In this document: in pieces, positions 47,101 to 57,137 of the stretch
How positions within the stretch are numbered: the stretch's first letter is position 1
How the letters are laid out: each line of letters starts with the position of its first letter
Assembly: GCA_027946555.1 (NCBI GenBank)
Contig: JAPEVC010000071.1
Location: 1 to 64,000, forward strand
DNA length: 64,000 bases
Direction of reading: 5' to 3'
Source: Gnomoniopsis sp. IMI 355080
Taxonomy: Eukaryota > Ascomycota > Sordariomycetes > Diaporthales > Gnomoniaceae
Made by a program: the position numbers and the translations under genes
Notes under the pieces: generated by a model
Told to the model about the DNA's origin: nothing
Seen by the model: only the letters and a program-made list of their open reading frames with translations
The model's database searches: none

Positions 47101-47320
47101 TGTTGCTGGCTCCCGGACTACTTGCTGATGCAGCCACTGATTTTTCGTTGGATGTGATGGTTGGTTTGTCATTGCCTTGGTTCTCGGTCCCACGACCAGT
47201 ACATGTGGAGGCACCATTCCCACCACCGTCATTTGGTTTGTGGCGCTTTTCGTGTTCACTTGCCGTCTTCGCAGGTGGTTCCACCTCGATGTTGTCGTTG
47301 ATATTGCCTGTTCCCATCAT
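44141..47320 (-). CDS. Zn2Cys6 transcription factor, probable cluster regulator
   Basis: Six exons in phase: 47320-47046, 46942-46915, 46848-46709, 46629-45864, 45796-45206 and 45133-44141, 930 residues. The zinc cluster is built across three exons. Exon 1 ends in KRGKYISRA plus two bases of the first Cys codon, a 28-base microexon adds CSSCQQRKIK, and exon 3 gives CEGGEPCAQCLARKRPC, making C-x2-C-x6-C-x5-C-x2-C-x6-C. A fungal-specific TF domain follows (WYLQVFFDEVHVLYPFLHAP, FCRTWWSIYVLDRRIAIESGRP). The C-terminal ~250 residues are acidic/Pro/Ser-rich. Its position inside the catabolic run and CGGAA sites in its own promoter suggest that it controls the cluster and itself; that is inference. 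Confidence 0.88.
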
Positions 47321-47995
47321 TGCCACATGGAGATGCCGTGCCGTGATTTAAAGCATACTGTCTCACAACCTGGCTACTCTGGGCGGTATACTGCTTGCCT
47401 CTAGCGGGCCCGGGTCGTTTTGTGTAGTTCAAAACCCCAATTGCCAGTCGAGGAGCCAGCGGTCTTCTGAAGGAAGATCCGGCTTTGACATGGCATCTCT
47501 TGGAGGCATGGCGCTATTCAACAGGGTCACAGCTCAGACCCCCTAATAGCTATCGGTATACAGCTGTTACCCCAGCCTAACATTCGCATCTGCAACATAA
47601 TTACATGGTCTATAACAAGCATTAAGCACCGCGCTATACCCAACTTCGTCTGTTCCCCACACCCCGCATTCTCGTCCCGTCGACGATCGAAACCCTATTG
47701 AGTTGCTTGGTCATCAATGTGTCGTTCGCTTATAACACCACGACGCCAAACAATCCTTTCAAGACGGAATCTCGTCCGGGATTTCGGAACCGGTCAGCCT
47801 GCTCTCCCTCCCCTCAGCCTCTCTTGGCTCATCCTACAGGCTTGCTGTTGTGACAGAAAGGGCAGCTGAAACAGGACCAGCAGTGTCTGCCAGGATGCCC
47901 AAGATCATTGAACTCAGTGTTCTTGGGTGGGTCATGGGGATCTGTTTGCATGCTGGGAGGTCAGCGCTTTGCTCGTCTAGAGAGTACACATTAAT
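47321..47995. promoter_or_regulatory. promoter of the cluster regulator
   Basis: About 675 bp upstream of the Zn2Cys6 gene and downstream of the hydrolase. CGGAA occurs at 47765 and 47785. No coding potential was recognised. Confidence 0.45.
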
Positions 47996-49382
47996 TCATG
48001 CGAGAAGATCATAGATGGCAAGCGGAAAACGGACAAGATGACCAGCCCCAGTCAATACCTGCGATGTCGAAGGCGGCTGTAGCATTCTTTGCACGGATTC
48101 ACGGTCTGGTGGAGATCTGCCGACAGCTGCAGCGTCAGTATCAGCCTCACAGGGGTTAGCAACACCGAGGTGTGTCAAGGTAGAGACTGCCCGTACATGA
48201 CCTGGCTTTTCTCGCCCCAAATGAAGTGATGTCGTCCTTTCGACCTCGCCAAAAGATGCAAAATCTCGGGAAATGGCGCCGCAAGATAAGTGGCCTGTCA
48301 TATCGTTACCAACGATTAGCGAGTTGCATCCTCGACCCTGGCCTCGCATTCGTGGCCAACCTACGGCCTCCTGCTCCTTGGGTGTTTTCAGAGCCCTCGG
48401 TGAAGTGGTGCTGTCAGCTCCAATTGCATATGTACCGAAATCCTGGCCAACGTCTTGTTGTGAGCTACTTCAAAATGAAGACGGAGAAGACCTTGGGACA
48501 AGTCTTTTGATCGGCTGATGCTTTCATCATCTCCATACTCACAACATATACCTGACGCTGGTGCGGGTCCCAGTCTTGAAAGCCTGCACTCTTCGCCAAC
48601 GACTTTTCGACTTCGTCCCTGATTTGACAAGATGAGTTTCAACCTCGTCAAGATGCTGACAGGGGAGCTGCTCACTTCGAGTCCCATCGATCCCGACGCT
48701 TGAGCGTCTGGCGCCCTAAAGCTTCAGTCTGCTCCCTCATCTGGAATAAGATTGGTTCAATGAATATGGTTGCCAAAAATGCATTTGGATCCATTAAAGC
48801 TGCGTGGCACCTAAGGTCGACAAACAAAGTTCAGTCAGTGTCGACTTCACTGGCACATTCACTGGGCGAAGTCTTACAAAGCACCGCCACCAAAAGAGTG
48901 GCCTATCCCCACAACAGGCTCCCGAACCTTCAACATTTTCAACGTGTGCAATATGTCGCGTGAGTCATCGGGCCAACATGCTATTTTGGCACCTGCCTTC
49001 AGTATGGGGTACTTGTGAAGGTGATCTCTGCTTATCTGTACTTACCATTGCGCGGTAGAGATCCCTGATTTAACAAGGCGCTGTCACCGTGATTCGCAGC
49101 GTCCAGGGCGATGAACCTTTTGAACGTACTATTCGCTCGGGGTTGCGACAGCATATACCTGATGATAAGCTCCCAGAAGTACTTGTTGAAAGATGTACCA
49201 TGAGTGAGGATGACAGTCAAGCCGGTGGTAGTCGAAGAACGGACGTGATAGTCATGCACAGAAAGCTGCAGCGATGTGTAGCCTGGCTTTCTGGCGGAAG
49301 GTGTATCTCCATGGGCTGGAGTGCTACCAGGAATTACAACACTCCGCCTGGTGTATTTCTCAGAAGTCGCTTGATGAGACAT
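47996..49382 (-). CDS. alpha/beta hydrolase
   Basis: A heavily interrupted gene (about seven exons) in which most junctions can be followed in phase. ATG at 49382 begins MSHQATSEKY. LTVILTHGTSFNKYFWE gives the oxyanion strand HG, VVGIGHSFGGGAL is the nucleophile elbow (Ser), FIWGEKSQVMYGQ is the acid-residue strand and VLTGAGHLVRFPL supplies the catalytic His. KTPKEQEAATYLA lies in the cap region. The segment about 48440-48550 is the least certain; the simplest reading is one intron from a GTATAT donor to GATTTCGG. Such hydrolases cleave esters, thioesters or C-C bonds. In this cluster a thioesterase or ring-fission-product role is conceivable. Ends DLLA, no PTS1. Fungal genes with this fold are frequent in toxin and catabolic clusters. 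Confidence 0.75.
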
Positions 49383-50065
49383 TGAGATGTACAGAAGATT
49401 CAGTTGGAATATTCTGGACACCAAGGACGTGAGATGTCAGCAGGCAGAAGAAAATCATAAATTAACGAGTTTCAATGTGCGACTTCACATGAGCTTTTAT
49501 ATGGAGGCGCCGTGGTATCGTCCAGCCAAACCATATCGACCTGTCAAGCTACCGATCTTCTAAAGCTTCTTCTGCATGAGAAAATCGGAGCTGCGGAACC
49601 GGACGGGGATAGGTTCCGCCGACAAGCATCCATGGCATGGGCAGTGCAACAAGGAACAAAATTTAACGAATTTAAGTACTTGTAATTAAACCTCATATTC
49701 AAGCCCTCGACATCGTCGACCGCGGGTTCGCATTGAGTACTGCTTACGATGTACGGAGAGTCTCGGACTGTCTACTTGGGCAATCACCGAAGTATGTTGT
49801 CTACGCAGTTCTTCGGAACGAGCAGTGCCGTTTTGTTGTGGCAGTCGATTCTGACGTTCAGTAATAGTGAACAAGGACAGATCATGATCCGGTTTTGACT
49901 CATTTTCTTGTAGCTAATAAAATTAGCACCAGGAGAATTTTCCCATCCTAAAAACTCATCACTATCTCGGAATTGGCTCTCCTTTAGAGTTTTGCTGGCA
50001 GCGCCATGCTGAGACAGAAGTGTCAGTAACGAGCTCTAGTCGCGTTCCGTGAAGGTGGATTTCTC
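49383..50065. promoter_or_regulatory. hydrolase promoter and dehydrogenase 3' region
   Basis: About 680 bp. CGGAA at 49594 and TTCCG at 49614 form an inverted pair with 15 bp between them. No gene was recognised. Confidence 0.45.
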
Positions 50066-51957
50066 TTACTTGATATGCACAGCTTTCGGCTCCAGGTAAC
50101 TATACAGACCATGCTTGCCGAGCTCTCTTCCTTGGCCACTTTGCTTTATGCCCCCAAAGGGAGTGTTGAGCTCAGGCAGATACGGTGAATTGATGGAGAC
50201 ACCGCCACTTTCAATGGAGGAAGACACCCTCAGTGCCCGTGTGATGTCCGAGGTGTAGAGACAAGCTAGGAGTTGATGAATATCAGCGACGTTTCTGTCA
50301 AGACCTGAGAAGGCATGTCACGACATCATGACATGCGATATGAGGACTTCAAACTTACCAGCGAGACCGTAAGAGGACTTGTTCGCCAGATCAACTGCCT
50401 CATCCTCAGTCTTGAAGGTCTTGACGGTCAGGACTGGCCCGAATATTTCCTCTGTCCAGATAGCGCTATCATCCCTAGGGTTCACGAACAAAGTGGGCTC
50501 AATATAACAGCCTTTAGTCCCCTTCCTCTTCCCGCCTACTAAGAGTTGTGCAGATGCCTTGCCTTTTTCTATGTACGACATTACGCGGTGGAATTGTAAG
50601 CGGTCCACCACGGGCCCATGTTTCGTATTCAAGTCTAATGGATCGTTTCCAAGCTCTTCTCCAGCCTGCTTGAATACGGCCTTCACGGCGTCGATGAATC
50701 TATCCGCGATTGCCTCATGCACGAGGACTCTTGACGCAGCTGGTGATATTCAGATCTTAGCTCTTTGAAATTCGCTTATGATTATGTTCTCGTGATTGAG
50801 CTTACCGGCACAGATTTGGCCAGAATTAACCAGGAATCCCCACGCGACACTGTATATGGAAAACTCGGTGAGAATGACGAAAAAGCGGTTAGCCGATGGT
50901 GACATTGAACATACCTTTCCACTGCCAGCTGAAAATCCGCGTCGGGGAAAAGCAGGGCAGCGGACTTGCCGCCGAGTTCAAGTGTGACTCTCTTCAGATT
51001 ACTTCGTGTAGCTGCTTCTTGAACTGACTTCCCGCCTGCAATTGAACCTGTGAAACTGACTTTGGCAATATCCATATGTGATGCTAAGAGAGTGCCTGTG
51101 TCCTGAGCCCCGGTGAGGAATTGCACAACGCCGGGAGGGAACCCAGACTCCGCAAAGAGCGGCGCGAGAGCTAAAGAGCCCAAGGGCGACTTCTCGGAAG
51201 GCTTGAAGATCACCTGCCACAATTCGTCAGCCAGGGGGCACGTAATCTGACCGTGTTTATGGGTCATTAGACGTACAGTGTTGCCTGCAGCAAGAGCTGG
51301 GGCGAGCTTCCATCCGATGTACATGAATGTCGAATTCCACGATGCTATGCTTGCACAAACACCCAGAGGTTGGTACCGTACTATCTTCGCGAATCCATTC
51401 TCCTCGGCGAAGGAGTCTCCGGCGATCTTGTCCGCCCAACCAGCATAATCTGGACAACAAATGTTAGAAGCCGCATCACGTTGAAGGTCTCCGCTCCAGA
51501 TTGTAGATTAGACTGTGGTCATACATCTGTAAACCTCGACCATGTGGGGCAGGTCGAAGTGCAGTACACCTGCCAGCGGGCGACCTGTTGGAAGGGCCTC
51601 CGCATAAGCGAGTCTTTCCGCGTGCTTCTCGACAAGGTCCGCAAACTTGTTCAGGCACGCTGCTCGCTGCGACCCCGTGAATTTGGCCCAAGGGCCATGG
51701 CGAAAAGCAGTTTTCGCTTCGGCTACTGCCCTATCCACGTCGGCCTTCCCAGCTAGTTGTACATCATCCACTACTACTGTGTCGTGCACGGGACTTAGTA
51801 ATGTTATTTTCTTTGCTGTAGCATCCAGACTGTCCACAAACTAAATAGCCAAAACCTCTGGGTCAGTGTCTAGATGTGCCCTCCGATATACAGGAAGACC
51901 TCATACCTCATTTCCAATGAAGAGCTTCCGAGGGCTTAGCTGATCCATCTGCCACAT
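50066..51957 (-). CDS. aldehyde dehydrogenase (NAD(P)+)
   Basis: Seven exons in phase: 51957-51907, 51840-51525, 51449-51277, 51213-50915, 50849-50806, 50739-50359 and 50265-50066, 487 residues. The conserved set is complete: FKPSEKSPL, the Rossmann segment SFTGSIAGGKSVQ, the general base LELGGKSAAL, the catalytic cysteine NSGQICA, EEIFGPVL and PFGGIKQSGQGRELGKHGLYSYLEPKAV cut near the end. Length is normal for the family. It would oxidise an aldehyde, perhaps an aryl aldehyde made by side-chain cleavage, to the acid used by a CoA ligase or hydroxylase. It is divergent from the homogentisate dioxygenase gene across a promoter dense in TTCCG/CGGAA motifs. No organelle signal seen. The 44-base fifth exon carries the catalytic Cys. 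Confidence 0.92.
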
Positions 51958-52454
51958 ATTGAATTTTACTTTCTTTCGTCTCCGGAACACAGAAATAGCG
52001 GATTCGCCCGAGGATGGGAAGACAACGAAAGATTCGGTACATAGATCGAACGATGTAAAGTAGCAATATCATATAAGTCGTTCCTCTTCAACGTTTCCGA
52101 CCGGTGCCAAACCGGAAATTCAGCATCAGTTTCCGCCGTCTTCTCGGGTCCAGCATCTGACTTCCGGGACATACTTCGGAAGTTGGCGCGAACGCCACTC
52201 ACGGCGCTCGATCACCATGAAAGTAACAAATTAATTCGTGAGCGGCCCAGAACAATATTCCGGCTCGTCAACGTCAGTAGAGTCCATTTCATATGGTTGT
52301 ATCAATTTCTTGTTTACCTAGGTACTTAGCCCTTCCACTTGCATGCTTCTTCATCATCTTAATAGCGTTTCTTCACATACCTAGTCCAACTTGTACATCA
52401 ATTAAAAAATAAAAAAAAAATCCAAAGGAAAGAAGATAAGAAAAACGTATTAAA
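51958..52454. promoter_or_regulatory. divergent promoter with dense TTCCG/CGGAA motifs
   Basis: Between aldehyde dehydrogenase (minus) and homogentisate dioxygenase (plus). CGGAA or TTCCG at 51983, 52095, 52113, 52131, 52162, 52177 and 52258: seven in 280 bp. A TACCTAGGTA copy lies at 52315-52324. This is the densest candidate operator region in the window. Confidence 0.6.
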
Positions 52455-53917
52455 ATGCCCTGCACTGCCTTCCAGACGCCGGAGAAGTATGAGTACCTGA
52501 ATGGCTTCGGAGCGTATCATGAGTACGTCGCTCACCAGCATGGTGAATCCACAAATGAATGACGGGCAAGATTAAATTTAATTTACGTGGCAATCACTGA
52601 CGAATCTACGCCCAATCCAGGACTGAGGCGGTGAGCGGTGCTCTTCCCATTGCACAGAACTCGCCCCAAAAGCCTCCCTTTGGCCTCTACGCGGAGAAGC
52701 TCTCTGGCACAGCGTTTACAGCTCCCAGGGTTGAGAACCAACAGTCTTGGTTGTATCGCATCCTACCCTCGGCGGCGCATTCCGAATTTGTGCCTCGTGA
52801 AAGTGTTGATAATGACATAGCCGGTGGTCTCCCGGAGCTGCAAAAATTGCATCATATCCCTAATCAGATGCGCTGGAATCCTTTCGATCTGGATGATACA
52901 AGTGACTGGGTATCAGGACTTCACCACGTAGCCGGCGTTGGCGATACGACAATGAAGTCAGGCCTTGGAATCATGATCTTCGCCGCGGGCAAGGACATGG
53001 ACGCCCACACTGCCTATCACTCGGGCGATGGCGATTTTCTCATTGTGCCACAGCACGGTGTGCTAGATATCCAGACAGAATTGGGCAAGTTGCTGGTCCG
53101 GCCCAACGAGATTGCTGTGATTCCAAGAGGCATTCGCTATCGCGTCACGCTCCCTGCAGGTCCGGTGAGAGGATACATTCTGGAGATCTACGAGCAGCAC
53201 CATTTTGCGCTGCCGGAACTTGGACCAATAGGTTCCAATGGTCTGGCAAACATCCGCGATTTTCAAGCGCCAGTCGCGGCATATGACGAAGACCACGGTC
53301 AGAACGACTGGCGCATCCTGATCAAGTACGGGAACAAGACCTATGAAGCTCGACAGAATCACACGCCTTTCGATGTTGTGGCATGGCATGGATTATATTA
53401 TCCATACAAATATGATCTAGGTCGATTCAACGTCATAGCGAGCACGAGCTTCGACCACCCAGACCCGAGCATCTATACTGTCCTCACAGCACAATCCGCT
53501 CGAGCGGGAACGGCAATCGCCGATTTTGTCATCTTCCCACCCCGATGGCTAGTAGCCGAGGACACCTTCCGGCCGCCCTGGTATCATCGCAACACTATGT
53601 CCGAGTTCATGGGTCTGATCTCGGGTGACTATGATGCCAAAACAGGAGGAGGTTTTAAGCCCGCAGGAGCTAGTCTTCACAATGTCATGGCGTCTCACGG
53701 CCCCGACAGCGACACACACGAACGGGCGAGCAATGCAGAATTAAAACCGCAAAAGGTCGGGGAAGGAAGTATGGCTTTTATGTTCGAGAGCAGCCTAATG
53801 GTTGGAGTAACGGATTGGGGCATGAAGAATTGCCAAAAAGTGCAACACGACTACAATGAGCACAGTTGGCTCTCCTTGAAGCCGCATTTCCTGGAGCGCC
53901 GCCCAAAGGGATCCTGA
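52455..53917 (+). CDS. hmgA: homogentisate 1,2-dioxygenase
   Basis: Two exons, 52455-52522 and 52621-53917, in phase; 454 residues, the family length. The protein begins [20 protein letters not shown] and continues with [30 protein letters not shown] cut here at its conserved middle. Signatures around the iron site are [20 protein letters not shown] (His and Glu ligands), SEFMGLISG and [16 protein letters not shown] (last His ligand). It opens the ring of homogentisate to maleylacetoacetate. Fumarylacetoacetase is the next gene, in the same direction, which supports the assignment. The maleylacetoacetate isomerase step is not encoded in this window. A symbol is given by homology to the Aspergillus gene; this may be a cluster-specific paralogue of a general tyrosine-catabolism copy. 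Confidence 0.93.
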
Positions 53918-54372
53918 TAGCACATATGAATTTGTAACTACCTATGTACCTCGCGTTTGAATACAGAATGAAATCGAAGGTTGAAAAGAGTGAAGACACA
54001 TATAGCAGCTTGGATATGTCAAGTTGACTGCTTGTGACAAAATATGTTTTCCAGACCACGCCCATCTTCGTCGCTGAACTCATGGAGGCTAAAATGTAAG
54101 CTCAACTCACCTCTATTATTCTCAATATCGGATCTGTATTTGATGGCATCAGATACGCGCTTGAGAGCACCTTACCGAGCATAACCTTTCGGAACTTAAT
54201 TCTCTGTCTGGACGGGATTTCGGAAACACTACAAAGATGAGCTCAGGCCTGGCAACAGTACACAATCAAAAAAAGTACGTAGGGTAAATATAACCTGAAG
54301 GATGGACGCCGAGTTTACGAAGACATCGTGGTGAGATAAGTCAAGCAAAACAAACGGGACATCACGACAACA
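53918..54372. promoter_or_regulatory. fumarylacetoacetase promoter
   Basis: About 455 bp between two plus-strand ring-cleavage genes. CGGAA at 54190 and 54221. Nothing else was seen. Confidence 0.45.
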
Positions 54373-55756
54373 ATGACTCTGCTCAGGTCCTGGCTGGAAA
54401 TCCCCAGGGGATCCCATTTTTCGCTCAAGAATTTGCCCTTTGGTATCATTTCATCTGCTTCTGATGCATCTCTGCGGGTCGCCACGGCTATTGGCACCCA
54501 TGTGCTCGACCTTAAGGCATTCTCCCGCAATGGGGGTTTCGCCAACCTTCCGGAGATACACGAGCGTATCTCGGTGTTCGAACAGGACTCGCTGAATAGC
54601 TTCGCGGCACTCGGACAGGCAGCCCACCGCGCCGTGCGTCGCCATCTCCAGGAGGTTCTCAGTGCCGAGACGACGCTGGGAACGCTCCTCAGAGACAACG
54701 CGCCGCTCCGCGAGAAGGCCATCTTGCAGCAGTCCGCGGTTAGGCTCCACCTGCCCATGCGCATTGGGGACTACACCGACTTTTACGCAGGCATCTGTCA
54801 CGCTTCCACGGTGGGCACGATTTTGAGGGGCGCAGACAAGGCCCTGCAACCAAACTACAAGCACATACCGGTGGCTTACCATGGGCGGGCATCGTCCGTC
54901 GTCGTGTCAGGAACACCGATAAGGCGACCACGAGGGCAGATCTTACCGACCGGGTCTGCCGAGCCCGTGTTCACGCCGTGCAGACGGATGGACATCGAGC
55001 TGGAGATGGCTGCATTCGTCTGCAAGCCGAGCGAGCTGGGGAAACCAGTCCCGGTCAATGAGGCACCGGAATTCGTATTTGGCTATGTCTTGATGAACGA
55101 CTGGTCTGCTCGCGACATCCAAGCGTGGGAATATGTTCCATTAGGTCCATTTACAGCTAAGAACTTTGGCACCACCATCAGTCCGTGGGTGGTGCTTGCA
55201 GAAGCTTTGGATCCCTATAGGACACAGCCACTGCCGAATGACACAAATTTGCAGCAGTACTTGCGAGAAGAAAGGAAAGATGGCGTTTTCGATATTAATC
55301 TTGAGGTGGAGTTAACCAGTAAGTCTTTGGCTTGGCTCCCTTGTTCATCAGCAATATAATTCTACCTGCTTCGGATTCTATATGCCAGGAGCATCTGCTG
55401 ATATTAGCTTTACAGCCTCTTCGGGTGCCAGCTTACTGCTTACCAAGACTAATGCGCGCAATCTTCTGTGGTCTTATCCTCAGATGATTGCACATCACAC
55501 CATTACAGGATGCAACCTCAATGTCGGAGATCTTCTGGGCTCGGGGACCATTAGCGGTCCTCACAAGGGGACCCAGGGTTCATTGATAGAGGCTACTGAT
55601 GGAGGGAAAACTCCGTTGCAACTTTTAGGGGGTGAGTCAAGAGTCTTTTTGCAGGATGGAGACACCATCAAGATCGCTGGATGGGCCGGCGATGAAGAGG
55701 ATGGTCTAGTGGGTTTCGGAGACTGCGTTGGTCAGGTTTTACCAGCGCTTTCATGA
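54373..55756 (+). CDS. fahA: fumarylacetoacetase
   Basis: Two exons, 54373-55318 and 55389-55756, in phase; 437 residues. It begins with the SH3-like N-terminal domain (SWLEIPRGSHFSLKNLPFGI), then the catalytic domain: MRIGDYTDFYAGICHAS (metal Asp and catalytic His), PVAYHGRASSVVVSG, RMDIELEMAAFV (Glu ligands), MNDWSARDIQAWEYVPLGPF and GDLLGSGTISGP. This is the complete FAH signature set. It hydrolyses fumarylacetoacetate to fumarate and acetoacetate, the last step after homogentisate cleavage. Co-directional with the dioxygenase gene. Symbol by homology only; a second copy may exist elsewhere in the genome. Confidence 0.93.
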
Positions 55757-56016
55757 CATTTCAGGCGGTCTCAAACTTCCCAGCTGTTCAGTTGACACTA
55801 TGTTTTGTGTTCTCTGTTCCTCTGATTGTTGCTGTAGGGTGGAGTGTACTGTGGTGGAAATTCCGTTGCAGCACGGAACTTTCATTTCATATGCAATGCA
55901 GGTGTGCTCTGACAAACTAGATATAATTTATGCCAATTCTGGTGCAGTAAATTGCAGATTATTTAGATTTTCTGCGTTTACTAAATAATAACGGTCGTCC
56001 TCAAGTGCCAGGCACA

Positions 56017-56628
56017 ATGTCAAAGCCCAACGGTCCTGTGACCGAACTGGTCCAGATCCCCATCCGCGTATCGGTGGTCGACTTTTTGGACACTTTCGTG
56101 AAAGAACTGCAACCTGTTCTCCTCGCACAACCTGGACTTATTTCGGTCTTAACAGGTCCTACGACAGAGGCAGATGGCGAAAAGGAGGCGCATCCCTTTA
56201 TCGTTTCTCTCACTCAATGGGTTTCTATGGACGCACATGCCGCCTTCCTCGCGGGTCCCAGCGCGGGATCCTTCTTTGCGAAGTTGGAGTCTTTGACACT
56301 GGGTCCTCCAACCGTTGAGCATTATTACTTTGGACGACTGGCTCCGTCCGTCAGACAAAGCCGTTATGCTTGCGTCAAGAAGTCATATCAGCCAGCGGAT
56401 CACCAAGAGGCCTCGGCATACGAGCAGCAAGTGCAATCGCGGAGTCGACATTATGAGGCAGTGATGGGGCAATGTGTCGAGGAACCGTCACTGAAGGCTA
56501 CTGTTGTCTTTGGCGATGAGCCGTGGTTCAACATGATCGATACTTCCGATGCCGGTCAAGATATCAGAAGCGCTTACACGGTGGAATGGGAATGCCTTGG
56601 AGTAGCACAAGGGACAGAAAATCTCTAA
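56017..56628 (+). CDS. small protein, possible tandem dimeric alpha+beta-barrel (ABM-like) fold
   Basis: Intronless frame of 203 residues from the ATG at 56017 (a GTG lies 12 bases upstream). No firm family match. The first half (ELVQIPIRVSVVDFL, QPGLISVLTGP, a Trp then AHAAFL) has the rhythm of antibiotic-monooxygenase/EthD-like ferredoxin folds: a beta strand, a helix, 'pG' turn, a strand, then Trp and an Ala-rich helix. The second half may repeat it (SLKATVVFGDEPWF). Such folds occur in cofactor-free oxygenases and isomerases of aromatic catabolism. It lies between fumarylacetoacetase and the FAD hydroxylase in the same direction, so it may act on a pathway intermediate. Function is unassigned. 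Confidence 0.65.
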   Translation: MSKPNGPVTELVQIPIRVSVVDFLDTFVKELQPVLLAQPGLISVLTGPTTEADGEKEAHPFIVSLTQWVSMDAHAAFLAGPSAGSFFAKLESLTLGPPTVEHYYFGRLAPSVRQSRYACVKKSYQPADHQEASAYEQQVQSRSRHYEAVMGQCVEEPSLKATVVFGDEPWFNMIDTSDAGQDIRSAYTVEWECLGVAQGTENL

Positions 56629-57137
56629 AACTTGGAGAGCATCACGATAGTAATCCACACCAGCAACTACCAGCAACTCTACGGTGGTCGTCAGACTGAG
56701 GCAAGATGTGCCTGTAATCTTCGATGTGACTGTGCAGCATCGAATTGTATCAAAAGTTCAATGTCAGGAAGAGGGGCTATTATTTTTCCGACTTCACCAG
56801 GGTTTTTTTTTTTTTTTTTTTTTTTTTTTCAGTAGAAACCGGAATTGCGGAATAGGCTTTGCGAAGCCAACGGAATGAAATCGGGGTAGATTCCGATCGT
56901 ACCCAGCGATACTTTCCTCGTCATCAGATCAACTTACGACCTCGTCAATCACGTAATATTGTTTAGCGAAAAGCCCCGGTAGCACACCATGATTTAGGAC
57001 TATAGGTGAATGTTTCCAAATAGCTTCACACCGGGCGGTACCTGGGTATAATATCGTTCATTGGTATTGTAAATCTGTCTCACGCAGGTTCGACACTTAG
57101 TTATCAAACCTGGACCACGAGTCCAAAGGACAAAAAC
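56629..57137. promoter_or_regulatory. FAD-hydroxylase promoter with poly-T tract and CGGAA motifs
   Basis: About 510 bp. A run of 27 T (56803-56829) is followed at once by CGGAA at 56840, 56848 and 56871 and TTCCG at 56891. Poly(dT) tracts exclude nucleosomes, so the motifs may lie in open chromatin. Confidence 0.5.
56803..56829. repeat. 27-base poly-T tract
   Basis: Uninterrupted T run on the plus strand in an intergenic region. No coding sequence of a retroelement precedes it. Confidence 0.95.

Noticed and set aside
52455..55756. Reading the HGD/FAH pair as the ordinary tyrosine-catabolism cluster
   Set aside because: No 4-hydroxyphenylpyruvate dioxygenase or maleylacetoacetate isomerase nearby, and the neighbours are CoA ligase, P450, hydroxylase and dehydrogenase genes with shared promoter motifs. 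Not excluded until genome copy number is known.
56803..56829. Poly-T tract as the poly-A tail of a LINE or processed pseudogene
   Set aside because: No reverse-transcriptase fragment or coding remnant lies next to it on the expected side and no target-site duplication was seen.
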